64,000 nt of DNA from Variovorax sp. N23 (lineage in GTDB: Bacteria; Pseudomonadota; Gammaproteobacteria; Burkholderiales; Burkholderiaceae_C): NCBI RefSeq assembly GCF_025486315.1, contig NZ_JAOOPY010000018.1, forward strand, positions 50,062-114,061, given 5' to 3'. Below the pieces are notes generated by a model. That model did not search any database, was not told where the DNA came from, and worked only from the letters and a program-made list of their open reading frames with translations. This document shows, piece after piece, positions 34,309 to 41,979 of the stretch. A program made the position numbers and the translations under genes. Position 1 is the stretch's first letter. Each line of letters starts with the position of its first letter.

Positions 34309-34333
34309 AAGGCCCGCATCTGCGGGCCTTTTG
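34309..34333 (+). terminator. Rho-independent terminator after the quinone oxidoreductase gene
   Basis: Perfect stem AAAGGCCCGCA-TC-TGCGGGCCTTT followed by T. A-rich on the left, so it may also stop leftward H-NS transcripts. Confidence 0.78.
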
Positions 34334-34362
34334 CACGGCGCCGTCGGCGCAAAACGCGTTAC

Positions 34363-34698
34363 TTAGATCTCGTAATCGGAGAGCGACTTGCCCGCTGCGA
34401 GCACCTCGGTGACCCAGCGCGGCTTGCGGCCACGGCCACCCGACCACGTCTCGCCCGACGGACCGCGGTACTTGGCAGCTTTCGCAGGTGCCGCGCTCAC
34501 GCTGCGCTTGCCTGCAGCCCGCGTCGACAGCTTGAGGTCCGCAGCCGTCAAACCGAATTCCGCAATCTTCAGGCGAATCTCCTCGATCACCCCGGCGCGT
34601 TCGTGATTGCGCAGCTCCTCGGCTTGCTTGCGCAATTGCGCAATGTGCTCTTCGTTCTTTTTGATCTGCGAATTGATGTCGGCGAGAGTAGATGCCAT
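34363..34698 (-). CDS. H-NS family nucleoid protein
   Basis: A 111-residue H-NS-like DNA-binding protein (the BpH3/Bv3F group of Burkholderiales). The N-terminal 60 residues form a coiled-coil oligomerisation region (INSQIKKNEEHIAQLRKQAEELRNHERAGVIEEIRLKIAEFG). A linker rich in alanine and lysine leads to the C-terminal AT-hook-like domain YRGPSGETWSGGRGRKPRWV. Such proteins silence AT-rich or acquired DNA. Single-gene transcript between terminators. Confidence 0.94.
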   Translation of the reverse strand: MASTLADINSQIKKNEEHIAQLRKQAEELRNHERAGVIEEIRLKIAEFGLTAADLKLSTRAAGKRSVSAAPAKAAKYRGPSGETWSGGRGRKPRWVTEVLAAGKSLSDYEI

Positions 34699-34777
34699 TT
34701 GAGCGTCCCAGAGTCGGTTTGAGAAAAGTGGAATTTTAATTCAGAACGCAATAGCCACAAGTACCCAAAACAAAAAA

Positions 34778-34806
34778 AGCGCCCGTCTTACAACGGGCGC
34801 TTTTCT
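34778..34806. terminator. Bidirectional terminator upstream of the H-NS gene / downstream of tRNA-His
   Basis: Stem AAGCGCCCGT-N5-ACGGGCGCTT with an A-run on the left and TT on the right. On the minus strand it terminates the tRNA-His transcript with a run of T. Confidence 0.8.
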
Positions 34807-34819
34807 TATACGAAGCAGT

Positions 34820-34896
34820 TGGGGTGGCTGATGGGACTCGAACCCACGACGACCAGAATCACAATCTGGGACTCTACCAGCTGAGCTACAGCCACC
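34820..34896 (-). tRNA. tRNA-His (anticodon GTG)
   Basis: Minus-strand cloverleaf: acceptor GTGGCTG pairs with CAGCCAC, with an encoded G at -1 opposite C73 and an encoded CCA. D-arm AGCTCAGCTGGTAGAGT, anticodon loop CAGATTGTGATTCTG with GTG, T-loop GGTTCGAGTCCC. The -1 G is the histidine identity element. Confidence 0.97.
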
Positions 34897-34924
34897 GCAG
34901 AGCCGTCGATTATAGCGTCAGAAG

Positions 34925-36835
34925 TCAGCGGGCCGCCAGCTGATTCAGATCCGGCCGGGGCACCAGGATCTCCGCCTTGTAACGTGCCTTCAGCACGTTG
35001 TAGTAGGCGAGGTTCTCGGCGGCGGCCACGGCCTGGGCGAACTGCTCGCTCTCCTGCTTGGCCGCATCCGCGGCGGGTGCCGTGCGGCCCAGGCGCTTGA
35101 CGACGCGCAGCACGGCATAGCCGTCTGCCCCCAGATCGACGCCTGCCAGCGCCGGCAATTGGGTCGCATCTGCACGCAGCGCGGCCTCGACGATCGGTTG
35201 CGGCTGCGCTTGCGGGTCGATGCGCGACAGTGTCACCGGCGCCCCCAGCGTGGCGCCGGCCGGGTTGCTGCGCCAGGCTGCCAGCTTGGCTTCGCCATCG
35301 GCCTTGGCGAGCGCTGCCGCCTTCTCGGCCACCAGCTGCGTTCGCACCTTGTCCTTGAGCTCCGCCAGGGGCACGGTGCGCGCCGGTGCGTATTGCACGA
35401 TGCGGCCGGACGCGAGCTGGTTCGGGCCGATCTCGATGGCCTCCGTGTTGTGCTTGCGCTCCAGGGTGTCGGCGGCGAACAGCGCCTTCAGGAAGTTGGC
35501 GCTGGCCAATGCACCCGTGGCACCGGGCGCCGGCGTGCGCGTGACGTCGCTGGCCTTGCGAATGGTGAGCTTGAGCTTGTCGGCCGCCGGCTGCAGGCTG
35601 TCCGGCTGCTGGTACACGGCGTCGGTGAAGGCCTCGGCGGCCTTCGCGAACTCCTGCGTGGCCTGCTGAGCGCGCACCTCGTTCTCGATCGTGGCGCGCG
35701 CCTGTTCGAAGGGCTGCACCACACCGGGCTTGATATCGTCGAGCTTGATGATGTGATAGCCGAATTCGGTTTCGACGATATTGCTGATCTCGCCCTTCTT
35801 CAGCGCGAACATCGCGTCCTCGAAGGGCTTGACCATCGCACCACGCGACACGAAGTCGAGGTCGCCGCCCTTCTCCGCGGACCCCGGGTCCTGCGAGTTC
35901 TTGCGGGCCACCGCGGCGAAGGTGTCGGGGGCCTTCTTCACCTCGGCGAGCAACTGCTCGGCCTTGGCGCGCGCGGCATCGCGCTCGGCCTTCGGTGCGC
36001 TGGCCGGCGCCGTGATCAGGATGTGGCTGGCGCGTCGCTCTTCGGGCGTGCCGAAGCGCGCGCTGTTCTGCTCGTAGTAACTCTTGAGGTCGGCGTCGCT
36101 CACCGAGATGTTCTTCTTCGCTGCGTCCAGATCGAGCACCAGGTACTCGACGCTCGCCTGTTCGGGCGCCTGGAACTGCGCGGTGTGATCCTTGTAGTAG
36201 GCCTCGATGTCCGCGTCGCTCACCGTCACCTTCGCTGTGTAATCGGCCGGGTTGAAGCGAGCGATCTGCACCTCGCGTCGGTCGAAGAAGGCGTCGAGCG
36301 TGAGCTGCGCCTGGGCCGGTGTCGCGAAGGCGGTGCCCGTCACGCCCAGCAGCACCTGCTGCGTCGCCATGCTGCCGCGCACGGCCGCTTCGTACTGCTC
36401 GGGGGTCTGGCCGGTGGCCATCTGGAAACGCTCGCGATCGAAGCGGCCGTCCGCGGTGCGGAAGGACGCCAGGCCGGTGTCTTCGGCGAACAGGCGTGTC
36501 AGCCGTTCCTCCGACACCGTCATGTTCGTCTTCGCGGCCGCAGCGGCCAGCACGCGGTCACGCACCATGCGCTCGAGCGTCGCGTAACGCGCGGCGTCCG
36601 AATCGAGCAGGGCCGGATCGACGTTGGGCGACTGGCGGCGGATGCGATCGACCTCATTGCGATGCTGCACGTCCCATTCCGGGCGCGTGATGTCGTGGCC
36701 GTCGACGCGAGCGACCTTCTCGCCCTTCTGGTCGCCCTGGTAACGGTCCACACCGAACAGGACGAAGGACGGAATGATCAGCACGAACAAGACGCCCATG
36801 ACGATCTTGTTGTACTTGCGGAAGAACTCGAACAT
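34925..36835 (-). CDS. ppiD: PpiD-like periplasmic folding chaperone / peptidyl-prolyl isomerase
   Basis: A 636-residue inner-membrane-anchored chaperone of the periplasm. One N-terminal helix (about 11-30, NKIVMGVLFVLIIPSFVLFGV) is followed by a SurA_N-like domain (about 35-240) and a parvulin domain (about 255-350: RRASHILITAPASAPKAERDAARAKAEQLL...FGYHIIKLDDI). A C-terminal second half completes the usual length (E. coli PpiD 623). The start at 36835 opens on FEFFRKYNKIVMG, the family start. It lies between tRNA-His and tRNA-Val/hupB, all on the same strand, a common Burkholderiales order. Confidence 0.93.
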   Translation of the reverse strand: MFEFFRKYNKIVMGVLFVLIIPSFVLFGVDRYQGDQKGEKVARVDGHDITRPEWDVQHRNEVDRIRRQSPNVDPALLDSDAARYATLERMVRDRVLAAAAAKTNMTVSEERLTRLFAEDTGLASFRTADGRFDRERFQMATGQTPEQYEAAVRGSMATQQVLLGVTGTAFATPAQAQLTLDAFFDRREVQIARFNPADYTAKVTVSDADIEAYYKDHTAQFQAPEQASVEYLVLDLDAAKKNISVSDADLKSYYEQNSARFGTPEERRASHILITAPASAPKAERDAARAKAEQLLAEVKKAPDTFAAVARKNSQDPGSAEKGGDLDFVSRGAMVKPFEDAMFALKKGEISNIVETEFGYHIIKLDDIKPGVVQPFEQARATIENEVRAQQATQEFAKAAEAFTDAVYQQPDSLQPAADKLKLTIRKASDVTRTPAPGATGALASANFLKALFAADTLERKHNTEAIEIGPNQLASGRIVQYAPARTVPLAELKDKVRTQLVAEKAAALAKADGEAKLAAWRSNPAGATLGAPVTLSRIDPQAQPQPIVEAALRADATQLPALAGVDLGADGYAVLRVVKRLGRTAPAADAAKQESEQFAQAVAAAENLAYYNVLKARYKAEILVPRPDLNQLAAR

Positions 36836-36910
36836 GCTTGAACGCTCTCTCTGTGACGGTTGCCGAAGGCAAAACAAAAAAGGCGAACTCGTGTTCGCCT
36901 TATTGCCGGG

Positions 36911-36986
36911 TGGTGGGTGCTGAGGGGCTCGAACCCCCGACCTACGCCTTGTAAGGGCGCCGCTCTACCAGCTGAGCTAAGCACCC
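36911..36986 (-). tRNA. tRNA-Val (anticodon TAC)
   Basis: Minus-strand cloverleaf: acceptor GGGTGCT pairs with AGCACCC, discriminator A, encoded CCA. D-arm AGCTCAGCTGGTAGAGC, anticodon loop CCCTTACAAGG with TAC, T-loop GGTTCGAGCCCC. It lies 16 bases after hupB and is probably processed from the same transcript. Confidence 0.97.
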
Positions 36987-37002
36987 CCGAGGAAGAAGTA
37001 TC

Positions 37003-37275
37003 TCAGTTCAGCGCGTCTTTCAGCGCCTTGCCGGGACGGAACTTCGGGATCTTGGCGGCCTTGATTTTAATCGCGTCGCCGGTGCGCGGATTGCGACCGG
37101 TGCGCGCAGCGCGCTTGCCCACTGCGAAAGTCCCGAAACCGACGAGCGACACGGAGTTGCCCTTCTTGAGCGTGGTACGAATGGCGCCGATGGTGGACTC
37201 GAGTGCGCGCGTGGCGGCGGCTTTGGAGATGTCGGCGTTTTTTGCGATGTGCTCAATCAGTTCGGTCTTGTTCAC
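37003..37275 (-). CDS. hupB: DNA-binding protein HU
   Basis: A 90-residue histone-like protein that bends and compacts DNA. MNKTELIEHIAKNADISKAAA and the DNA-binding arm FGTFAVGKRAARTGRNPRTGDAIKI are complete. The start codon is GTG. A strong sigma-70 promoter lies 120-150 bases upstream. The downstream tRNA-Val and ppiD are on the same strand. Confidence 0.97.
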   Translation of the reverse strand: MNKTELIEHIAKNADISKAAATRALESTIGAIRTTLKKGNSVSLVGFGTFAVGKRAARTGRNPRTGDAIKIKAAKIPKFRPGKALKDALN

Positions 37276-37398
37276 AAGAAGGGCCCCTCAGAGGAAAAGT
37301 GGATCGGGCGTCAGATGCGGTGGCAGGCCCCGCGACGGAACCCATGGCACGCGAATGGATGGCAGAGCTGACGTGTCGGCAGCAGACTGCCGACGACG

Positions 37399-37427
37399 AT
37401 TACAACCACAGGGCTACGGAGTGTCAA
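37399..37427 (-). promoter_or_regulatory. hupB: hupB promoter
   Basis: Minus strand: perfect -35 TTGACA (37427-37422), 17-base spacer, -10 TGTAAT (37404-37399). It lies 124 bases before the GTG, so the leader is about 115 bases. The strength fits an abundant nucleoid protein. Confidence 0.75.
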
Positions 37428-37491
37428 TAAGTCACAAGGCCGCGCGCCCGGCGGGGAGCGCGATTTTAGGGGCCTTTTGTGAACTCGTTTT

Positions 37492-38577
37492 TCAGAGGGC
37501 CTGCGCGATCGCGTGTCCCAGATCGGCCGTGCCCGCGGTTCCACCGATGTCGCGCGTGCGCGGTGCGCCGCTTTGGGGCGCAAGCACCTTCTCGATGGCC
37601 GCGAGGATCGCGTCGTGTGCGTCCTTGTGGCCGAGAAACTCCAGCATCATCGCGCCGCACCAGATCTGGCCGATGGGGTTCGCAATGCCCTGCCCTGCGA
37701 TGTCGGGCGCCGACCCGTGAACCGGCTCGAACAGCGACGGAGTCGTGCGCTCGGGGTTGAGGTTCGCGCTCGGCGCGATGCCGATCGTGCCGGTGCAGGC
37801 CGGGCCGAGGTCCGACAGGATGTCGCCGAACAGGTTGCTGGCCACCACCACGTCGAAGAAGTCGGGCCGCTGCACGAAGTGTGCGGTGAGGATGTCGATG
37901 TGGAACTTGTCGAGCGTGATGCCGGGATAGTTCTTCGCCATGGCCGCCACCCGTTCGTCCCAGTACGGCATGGTGATCGAGATGCCGTTCGACTTCGTCG
38001 CGCTGGTCAGGTGCTTCTTCGGCCGCGACTGTGCCAGTTCGAAGGCGAACCTCAGCACGCGGTCCACGCCGATGCGCGACATGACCGTTTCCTGCACGAC
38101 GATCTCCCGCGACGTGCCTTCGTACATGCGGCCGCCGATGCTCGAGTACTCGCCCTCGGTGTTCTCGCGCACGATGTACATGTCGATCTCGCCCGGCTCG
38201 CGCGGCGTGCCGTCACGACGCACCACCGGTGCCACGATGCCGGGCATGAGGCGCGCCGGACGCAGGTTGATGTACTGGTCGAACTCGCGGCGGAACAGCA
38301 GCAGCGAACCCCACAGCGAGATGTGGTCGGGGATCTTCTCGGGCCAGCCGACCGCGCCGAAGTAGATGGCATCGTGGCCGCCGATCTGGTCCTTCCAGTC
38401 GTCGGGCAGCATCTTCCCGTGCTTCTCGCAGTAGTCCCAGCTCGAGAAGTCGAAGTGGTCGAACTGGAGATCGATGCCGAACTTGCGTGCCGCGGCATCG
38501 AGCACGCGGATGCCCTCGGGCATGGTCTCCTTGCCGATGCCGTCGCCGGCGATGACTGCGATGCGATGGGTGCTCAT
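37492..38577 (-). CDS. Tartrate / D-malate dehydrogenase (isopropylmalate dehydrogenase-like)
   Basis: A 361-residue NAD-dependent beta-decarboxylating dehydrogenase closest in style to tartrate dehydrogenase (TtuC/Tdh) and D-malate dehydrogenase (DmlA). Visible are IAVIAGDGIGKETMPEG at the N-terminus, VRENTEGEYSSIGG with the substrate-binding region, and FDVVVASNLFGDILSDLG with the metal-binding aspartates near the C-terminus. The start at 38577 opens on MSTHRIAVIAGDGIG. The hydrolase gene lies 26 bases upstream on the same strand and a divergent LysR gene follows, an arrangement like dmlA-dmlR. Which C4 acid is used cannot be decided from sequence. Confidence 0.88.
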   Translation of the reverse strand: MSTHRIAVIAGDGIGKETMPEGIRVLDAAARKFGIDLQFDHFDFSSWDYCEKHGKMLPDDWKDQIGGHDAIYFGAVGWPEKIPDHISLWGSLLLFRREFDQYINLRPARLMPGIVAPVVRRDGTPREPGEIDMYIVRENTEGEYSSIGGRMYEGTSREIVVQETVMSRIGVDRVLRFAFELAQSRPKKHLTSATKSNGISITMPYWDERVAAMAKNYPGITLDKFHIDILTAHFVQRPDFFDVVVASNLFGDILSDLGPACTGTIGIAPSANLNPERTTPSLFEPVHGSAPDIAGQGIANPIGQIWCGAMMLEFLGHKDAHDAILAAIEKVLAPQSGAPRTRDIGGTAGTADLGHAIAQAL

Positions 38578-38603
38578 GTGAAAGTCCTTGGAAGGTTTTT
38601 GTC

Positions 38604-39482
38604 TCAGGATCGGAAGAAAGAAAGGGCTTCGCGCACGACGTCGTCCGGCGCCTCTTCGGGAATGTAATGGCCGCACGGCACCGTGCCGCCCGACACGTCG
38701 TCGGCGCGCTCGCGCCACAGCGCGAGGACGTCGAAGCACTTCCCCACCACGCCGTGCGCGCCCCACAGCACGCGAATCGGCTGCGTGAGACGACGCGCCG
38801 CCGCGATGTCTTCGCGGTCGTGCACGAGGTCGATGCCGGCGGAGGCGCGGTAGTCCTCGCAGACCGCCTCGGCAGTGCCCGGAATCGCCGCGCAGCGTTC
38901 GTACTCGCCCAGCGCCTCCGGCGCGAAAGGCGCCAGACCCGCATGCCGCCCGCCCATCACGCTGCGCACGTAGCGCGACGGGTCGGACGCAAGCAGCGCC
39001 TCCGGCAAGGGCGGCGGCTGGATCAGGAAAAACCAGTGCCAGTAGGCACGCGCGAAGGCTTCGGAGGTGTTCTCGTACATCGCGAGCGTGGGCGCGATGT
39101 CGAGCAGCAGCATCCGCTCGACGGCCTGCGGATGATCGGCCGCCAGGCGATGCGCCACGCGCGCGCCGCGGTCGTGCGCCAGCACCTGGAAACGATCGAA
39201 GCCGTGGTGTTGCATCACCGCCATCGCATCGGCCGCCATCTCGCGCTTGCTGTAGACGCGGTGCTCGGCATCGGGCGTCGGCCGGCCAGAATCGCCGTAG
39301 CCGCGCAGGTCCATCAGGACGACCGTGAATCGCTCGGCCAGCAAAGGCGCAACGCGGTGCCAGATCACATGGGTCTGCGGATGCCCATGCAGCAGCAGCA
39401 ACGCGGGGCCTCGGCCACCGATACGACCATGAAGCATGACGCCGCCGCGCACCACGTCGAAAGGAGTGAATTCATTCAGCAC
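38604..39482 (-). CDS. Haloacetate dehalogenase-like alpha/beta hydrolase
   Basis: A 292-residue alpha/beta hydrolase that carries the full residue set of fluoroacetate dehalogenases. Numbered from the GTG at 39482 these are the nucleophile D104 with R105 and R108 (AHDRGARV), acid D128 (LLLDIA), halide-binding H149 and W150 (YWHWFFL) and Y211, and base H272 (PCGHYIPEE). The positions coincide within one residue with what I recall for the characterised FAc-DEX FA1 enzyme (104, 105, 108, 128, 149, 150, 212, 271). The agreement supports GTG 39482 as start over a TTG 14 codons earlier. It would hydrolyse haloacetates to glycolate. The tartrate dehydrogenase gene is 26 bases downstream. Confidence 0.85.
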   Translation of the reverse strand: MLNEFTPFDVVRGGVMLHGRIGGRGPALLLLHGHPQTHVIWHRVAPLLAERFTVVLMDLRGYGDSGRPTPDAEHRVYSKREMAADAMAVMQHHGFDRFQVLAHDRGARVAHRLAADHPQAVERMLLLDIAPTLAMYENTSEAFARAYWHWFFLIQPPPLPEALLASDPSRYVRSVMGGRHAGLAPFAPEALGEYERCAAIPGTAEAVCEDYRASAGIDLVHDREDIAAARRLTQPIRVLWGAHGVVGKCFDVLALWRERADDVSGGTVPCGHYIPEEAPDDVVREALSFFRS

Positions 39483-39522
39483 CGCGTGATTGTGCGTTGC
39501 TGCTTCCCAGGCTTCAAGCAAC

Positions 39523-39538
39523 AATCATCGAATTGATT
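39523..39538. promoter_or_regulatory. Candidate LysR operator in the hydrolase-LysR gap
   Basis: Inverted repeat AATCA-N6-TGATT in the 74-base gap between two divergent starts, 19 bases before the LysR ATG. The position fits an autoregulatory site. Confidence 0.4.
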
Positions 39539-39556
39539 ATTTCCACCGAGGCAGGA

Positions 39557-40483
39557 ATGGAGCGCAGCGATCTCGAACTCGTCACCACCGTGCACGCGCG
39601 CGGCAGCCTCTCTGCCGCCGCCGTGACGCTGGGCGTCGCGCCCTCGGTCGTGACCAAGCGGCTGGCGGCGCTGGAAGCCCGGCTCGGGCAGCGCCTGTTC
39701 GAGCGCACCACGCGTCGCCTGCACCTCACGCCCGAGGGCGAGGCGGTGTGCCTGCACGCGGAGAAACTGCTCGAAGGCTTCGCGGCCCTGGAAGCCGAAC
39801 TGAGCGACCGCCAGACCGCCCTGCGCGGCCCCTTGCGCATCGCGGCCACGCTGGGTTTCGGCCGCCGCTGGCTCGGGCCGGCGCTGGCCGAATTCCAGCA
39901 GCGCCATCCCGCGCTGCAGATCGATCTGGCGCTGAGCGAGCGTCTGCCCGACCTCGGGGCCGACGGCTACGACGGCGCCCTGTGGTTGTGGTCGGTGCAA
40001 GGCGCGCGCAGTTCGCAGTGGACCTCGCGCCGCCTCGCGCGCAACCAGCGCATCGTCGCCGCCTCGCCGGACTACCTGGCGCGCCACGGCACGCCGCGCG
40101 AACCGGTCGACCTGGCGAGCCATGCCTGCCTGGTCGTGCACGAGAACGCAGAAGCCCACAGCACCGCCCCCGCGCACTGGACGCTCAGGCACGACAAGGA
40201 CAGCGCGCTGGTGCGGGTGCGCGTGCAAGGCCCGCTGTCGAGCAATTCGGGCGAACTGGTGCGCGACTGGTGCCTGGCCGGCCGCGGCGTGATGCTGCGC
40301 AGCCTGTGGGACATCGCACCGCAGATCGCGTCGGGCGAACTGCGCCGCGTTCTGCCGCAGTACGCGATGCCCGATGCGGACATCCACTGGGTCGCGCCCT
40401 GGCGGCCCAAGACGCCGCGTCGCGTGCGCCTGCTGGTGGAGTTCCTGGCCGAGCAGTTCCGCGGCGAGCCCTGGAAGCCTTAG
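39557..40483 (+). CDS. LysR-type regulator (DmlR/TtuA-like)
   Basis: A 308-residue LysR family protein. The N-terminal winged helix (1-60) has LELVTTVHARGSLSAAAVTLGVAPSVVTKRLAALEARLGQRLFERTTRRLHLTPEG. The effector domain begins near 90 (GPLRIAATLGFGRRWLGPALAEFQQRHPALQIDLALSER). The ATG at 39557 follows GGCAGGA. It is divergent from the haloacid hydrolase/tartrate dehydrogenase pair and likely controls it. Its 3' end overlaps the EamA gene by 4 bases on the opposite strand. Confidence 0.92.
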   Translation: MERSDLELVTTVHARGSLSAAAVTLGVAPSVVTKRLAALEARLGQRLFERTTRRLHLTPEGEAVCLHAEKLLEGFAALEAELSDRQTALRGPLRIAATLGFGRRWLGPALAEFQQRHPALQIDLALSERLPDLGADGYDGALWLWSVQGARSSQWTSRRLARNQRIVAASPDYLARHGTPREPVDLASHACLVVHENAEAHSTAPAHWTLRHDKDSALVRVRVQGPLSSNSGELVRDWCLAGRGVMLRSLWDIAPQIASGELRRVLPQYAMPDADIHWVAPWRPKTPRRVRLLVEFLAEQFRGEPWKP

Positions 40484-41364
40484 CCTTTGGGCGCGCGCAC
40501 GACCAGGCTGACGCCGATCGCCGTGATCGCCGTGCCGAGCAGCGTCAGCGCCGTGATCGGCTCCGAGAACAGCAGCCACGCCATGATCGCGGTGGTGGGT
40601 GGCACCAGGTACAGCAGGCTGGTAACGGCGGCGGCAGAACCGCGCTGGATCAGGATGTAGAAGAGCGAGCTGCCACCCAGCGACAGCACCAGCACCGACC
40701 AGGCCATGGCGCCGATCGACTGCGCATTCCAGACGATTGGCGCTGTCTCCAGCAGCGCCAGTGGCAGCGTCGCCACCAGGGCCGCAGCGAACTGCACCAC
40801 GCTCGCACTGCGCACATCACAAGGCGCCACGAAGCGCTTCTGGTAGAGCGTGCCGACTGTGATGGACAGCAGCGCTGCCACGGCCAGCGACATCGTCTGG
40901 AGACTCACCTCGCCGCCGTCGCCAAACTTGCGCGACACCACCAGCACGAGCCCAGTCAGGCCCAGCAGCAGCCCGGCCCACTGACGCCGCGTGATGCTGC
41001 CGCCGCGCATCGACAGCCACACGCCGGTGAGCACCGGCTGCAGCCCCACCAGCAGCGCGACCAGGCCGGAACCCATGCCGATACGCACCGCGGCCCAGAC
41101 ACCCGCGAGGTAGCCGGCCTGCACCAGCACGCCGGTCACCATCAGGTGGCCCCATTGCGCACGGGTGGCCGGCCAGGCGACGCGCGCGAGTACCGCCCAC
41201 AGCCCGAAGGCGACGAAGGTCAGCGCATAGCGCACGGCGAGGAATTTGAGCGGCGGCGCATACGGCATGCCGTAGCGCGCCACGATGAAGCCGGTCGCCC
41301 AGATGAGGACGAACACGCCCGGCATCACGCGCAGCCAGCCGGCGGCGCGCGCCGCCGACGTCAT
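40480..41364 (-). CDS. EamA/DMT family transporter
   Basis: A 294-residue inner-membrane protein with about ten hydrophobic helices in two EamA repeats (about 10-140 and 150-290), the drug/metabolite transporter architecture of small-molecule exporters. The ATG at 41364 overlaps the pgsA stop in an ATGA arrangement, so it is translated coupled to pgsA. Substrate unknown. Confidence 0.9.
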   Translation of the reverse strand: MTSAARAAGWLRVMPGVFVLIWATGFIVARYGMPYAPPLKFLAVRYALTFVAFGLWAVLARVAWPATRAQWGHLMVTGVLVQAGYLAGVWAAVRIGMGSGLVALLVGLQPVLTGVWLSMRGGSITRRQWAGLLLGLTGLVLVVSRKFGDGGEVSLQTMSLAVAALLSITVGTLYQKRFVAPCDVRSASVVQFAAALVATLPLALLETAPIVWNAQSIGAMAWSVLVLSLGGSSLFYILIQRGSAAAVTSLLYLVPPTTAIMAWLLFSEPITALTLLGTAITAIGVSLVVRAPKG

Positions 41365-41927
41365 TTCGCGCGGGCCCGGATCTCGGGAATCGCCTTTTGC
41401 AGGTAATACACCATCGACCAGACGGTGAGCACGGCAGAAATCCAGATCAGCCACTGGCCCCACACCCCGGTCTCGATGACGCCGAACAGCACGCCATCGA
41501 ACAGCAGGAAGGGAATGGCCACCATCTGCACCACGGTCTTGACCTTGCCGATCATGTGAACCGCCACGCTCTTACCGGCACCGATCTGCGCCATCCATTC
41601 GCGCAGCGCCGAGATGGCGATCTCGCGGCCGATGATGATGAGTGCGACGAACACGTCGGCGCGGTTCAGGTGCACCAGCACCAGCAGGGACGCGCAAACC
41701 AGGAACTTGTCGGCCACCGGGTCGAGAAAGGCGCCGAAGGCCGAGGTCTGGTTGAGCTTGCGCGCCAGAAAGCCGTCGAGCCAGTCGGTGGCCGCGAACA
41801 CGATGAACATCACCGTGGCGATGAGGTTGCGCATCGGCTCGGCGATGGGCAGGTAGAAGACCCCCACGATCAGCGGAATCGCGACGATGCGCGTCCAGGT
41901 CATGATGGTGGGGAGCGTCCAGAACAT
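41361..41927 (-). CDS. pgsA: CDP-diacylglycerol-glycerol-3-phosphate 3-phosphatidyltransferase
   Basis: A 188-residue integral membrane enzyme making phosphatidylglycerophosphate for acidic phospholipids. The CDP-alcohol phosphotransferase signature D-G-x2-A-R-x8-G-x3-D-x3-D is present as DWLDGFLARKLNQTSAFGAFLDPVADK near 47-73. The start FWTLPTIMTWTRIVAIPLI is the family start. It lies 52 bases after uvrC, the conserved uvrC-pgsA pair. Confidence 0.96.
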   Translation of the reverse strand: MFWTLPTIMTWTRIVAIPLIVGVFYLPIAEPMRNLIATVMFIVFAATDWLDGFLARKLNQTSAFGAFLDPVADKFLVCASLLVLVHLNRADVFVALIIIGREIAISALREWMAQIGAGKSVAVHMIGKVKTVVQMVAIPFLLFDGVLFGVIETGVWGQWLIWISAVLTVWSMVYYLQKAIPEIRARAK

Positions 41928-41979
41928 GCGGCTGATTGTGGCATGGCCCCATGACGGCCCGGCCCGACGGCAGCGCGCG

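Noticed and set aside
34820..36986. The two tRNA genes as attachment sites of an integrated element
   Set aside because: No integrase, no repeated tRNA 3' end and only housekeeping genes lie around them.
39483..39524. TTG start at 39524 for the haloacetate dehalogenase-like gene
   Set aside because: It would place the coding start over the inverted repeat in the divergent promoter gap, and residue numbering from the GTG at 39482 agrees with the known family.
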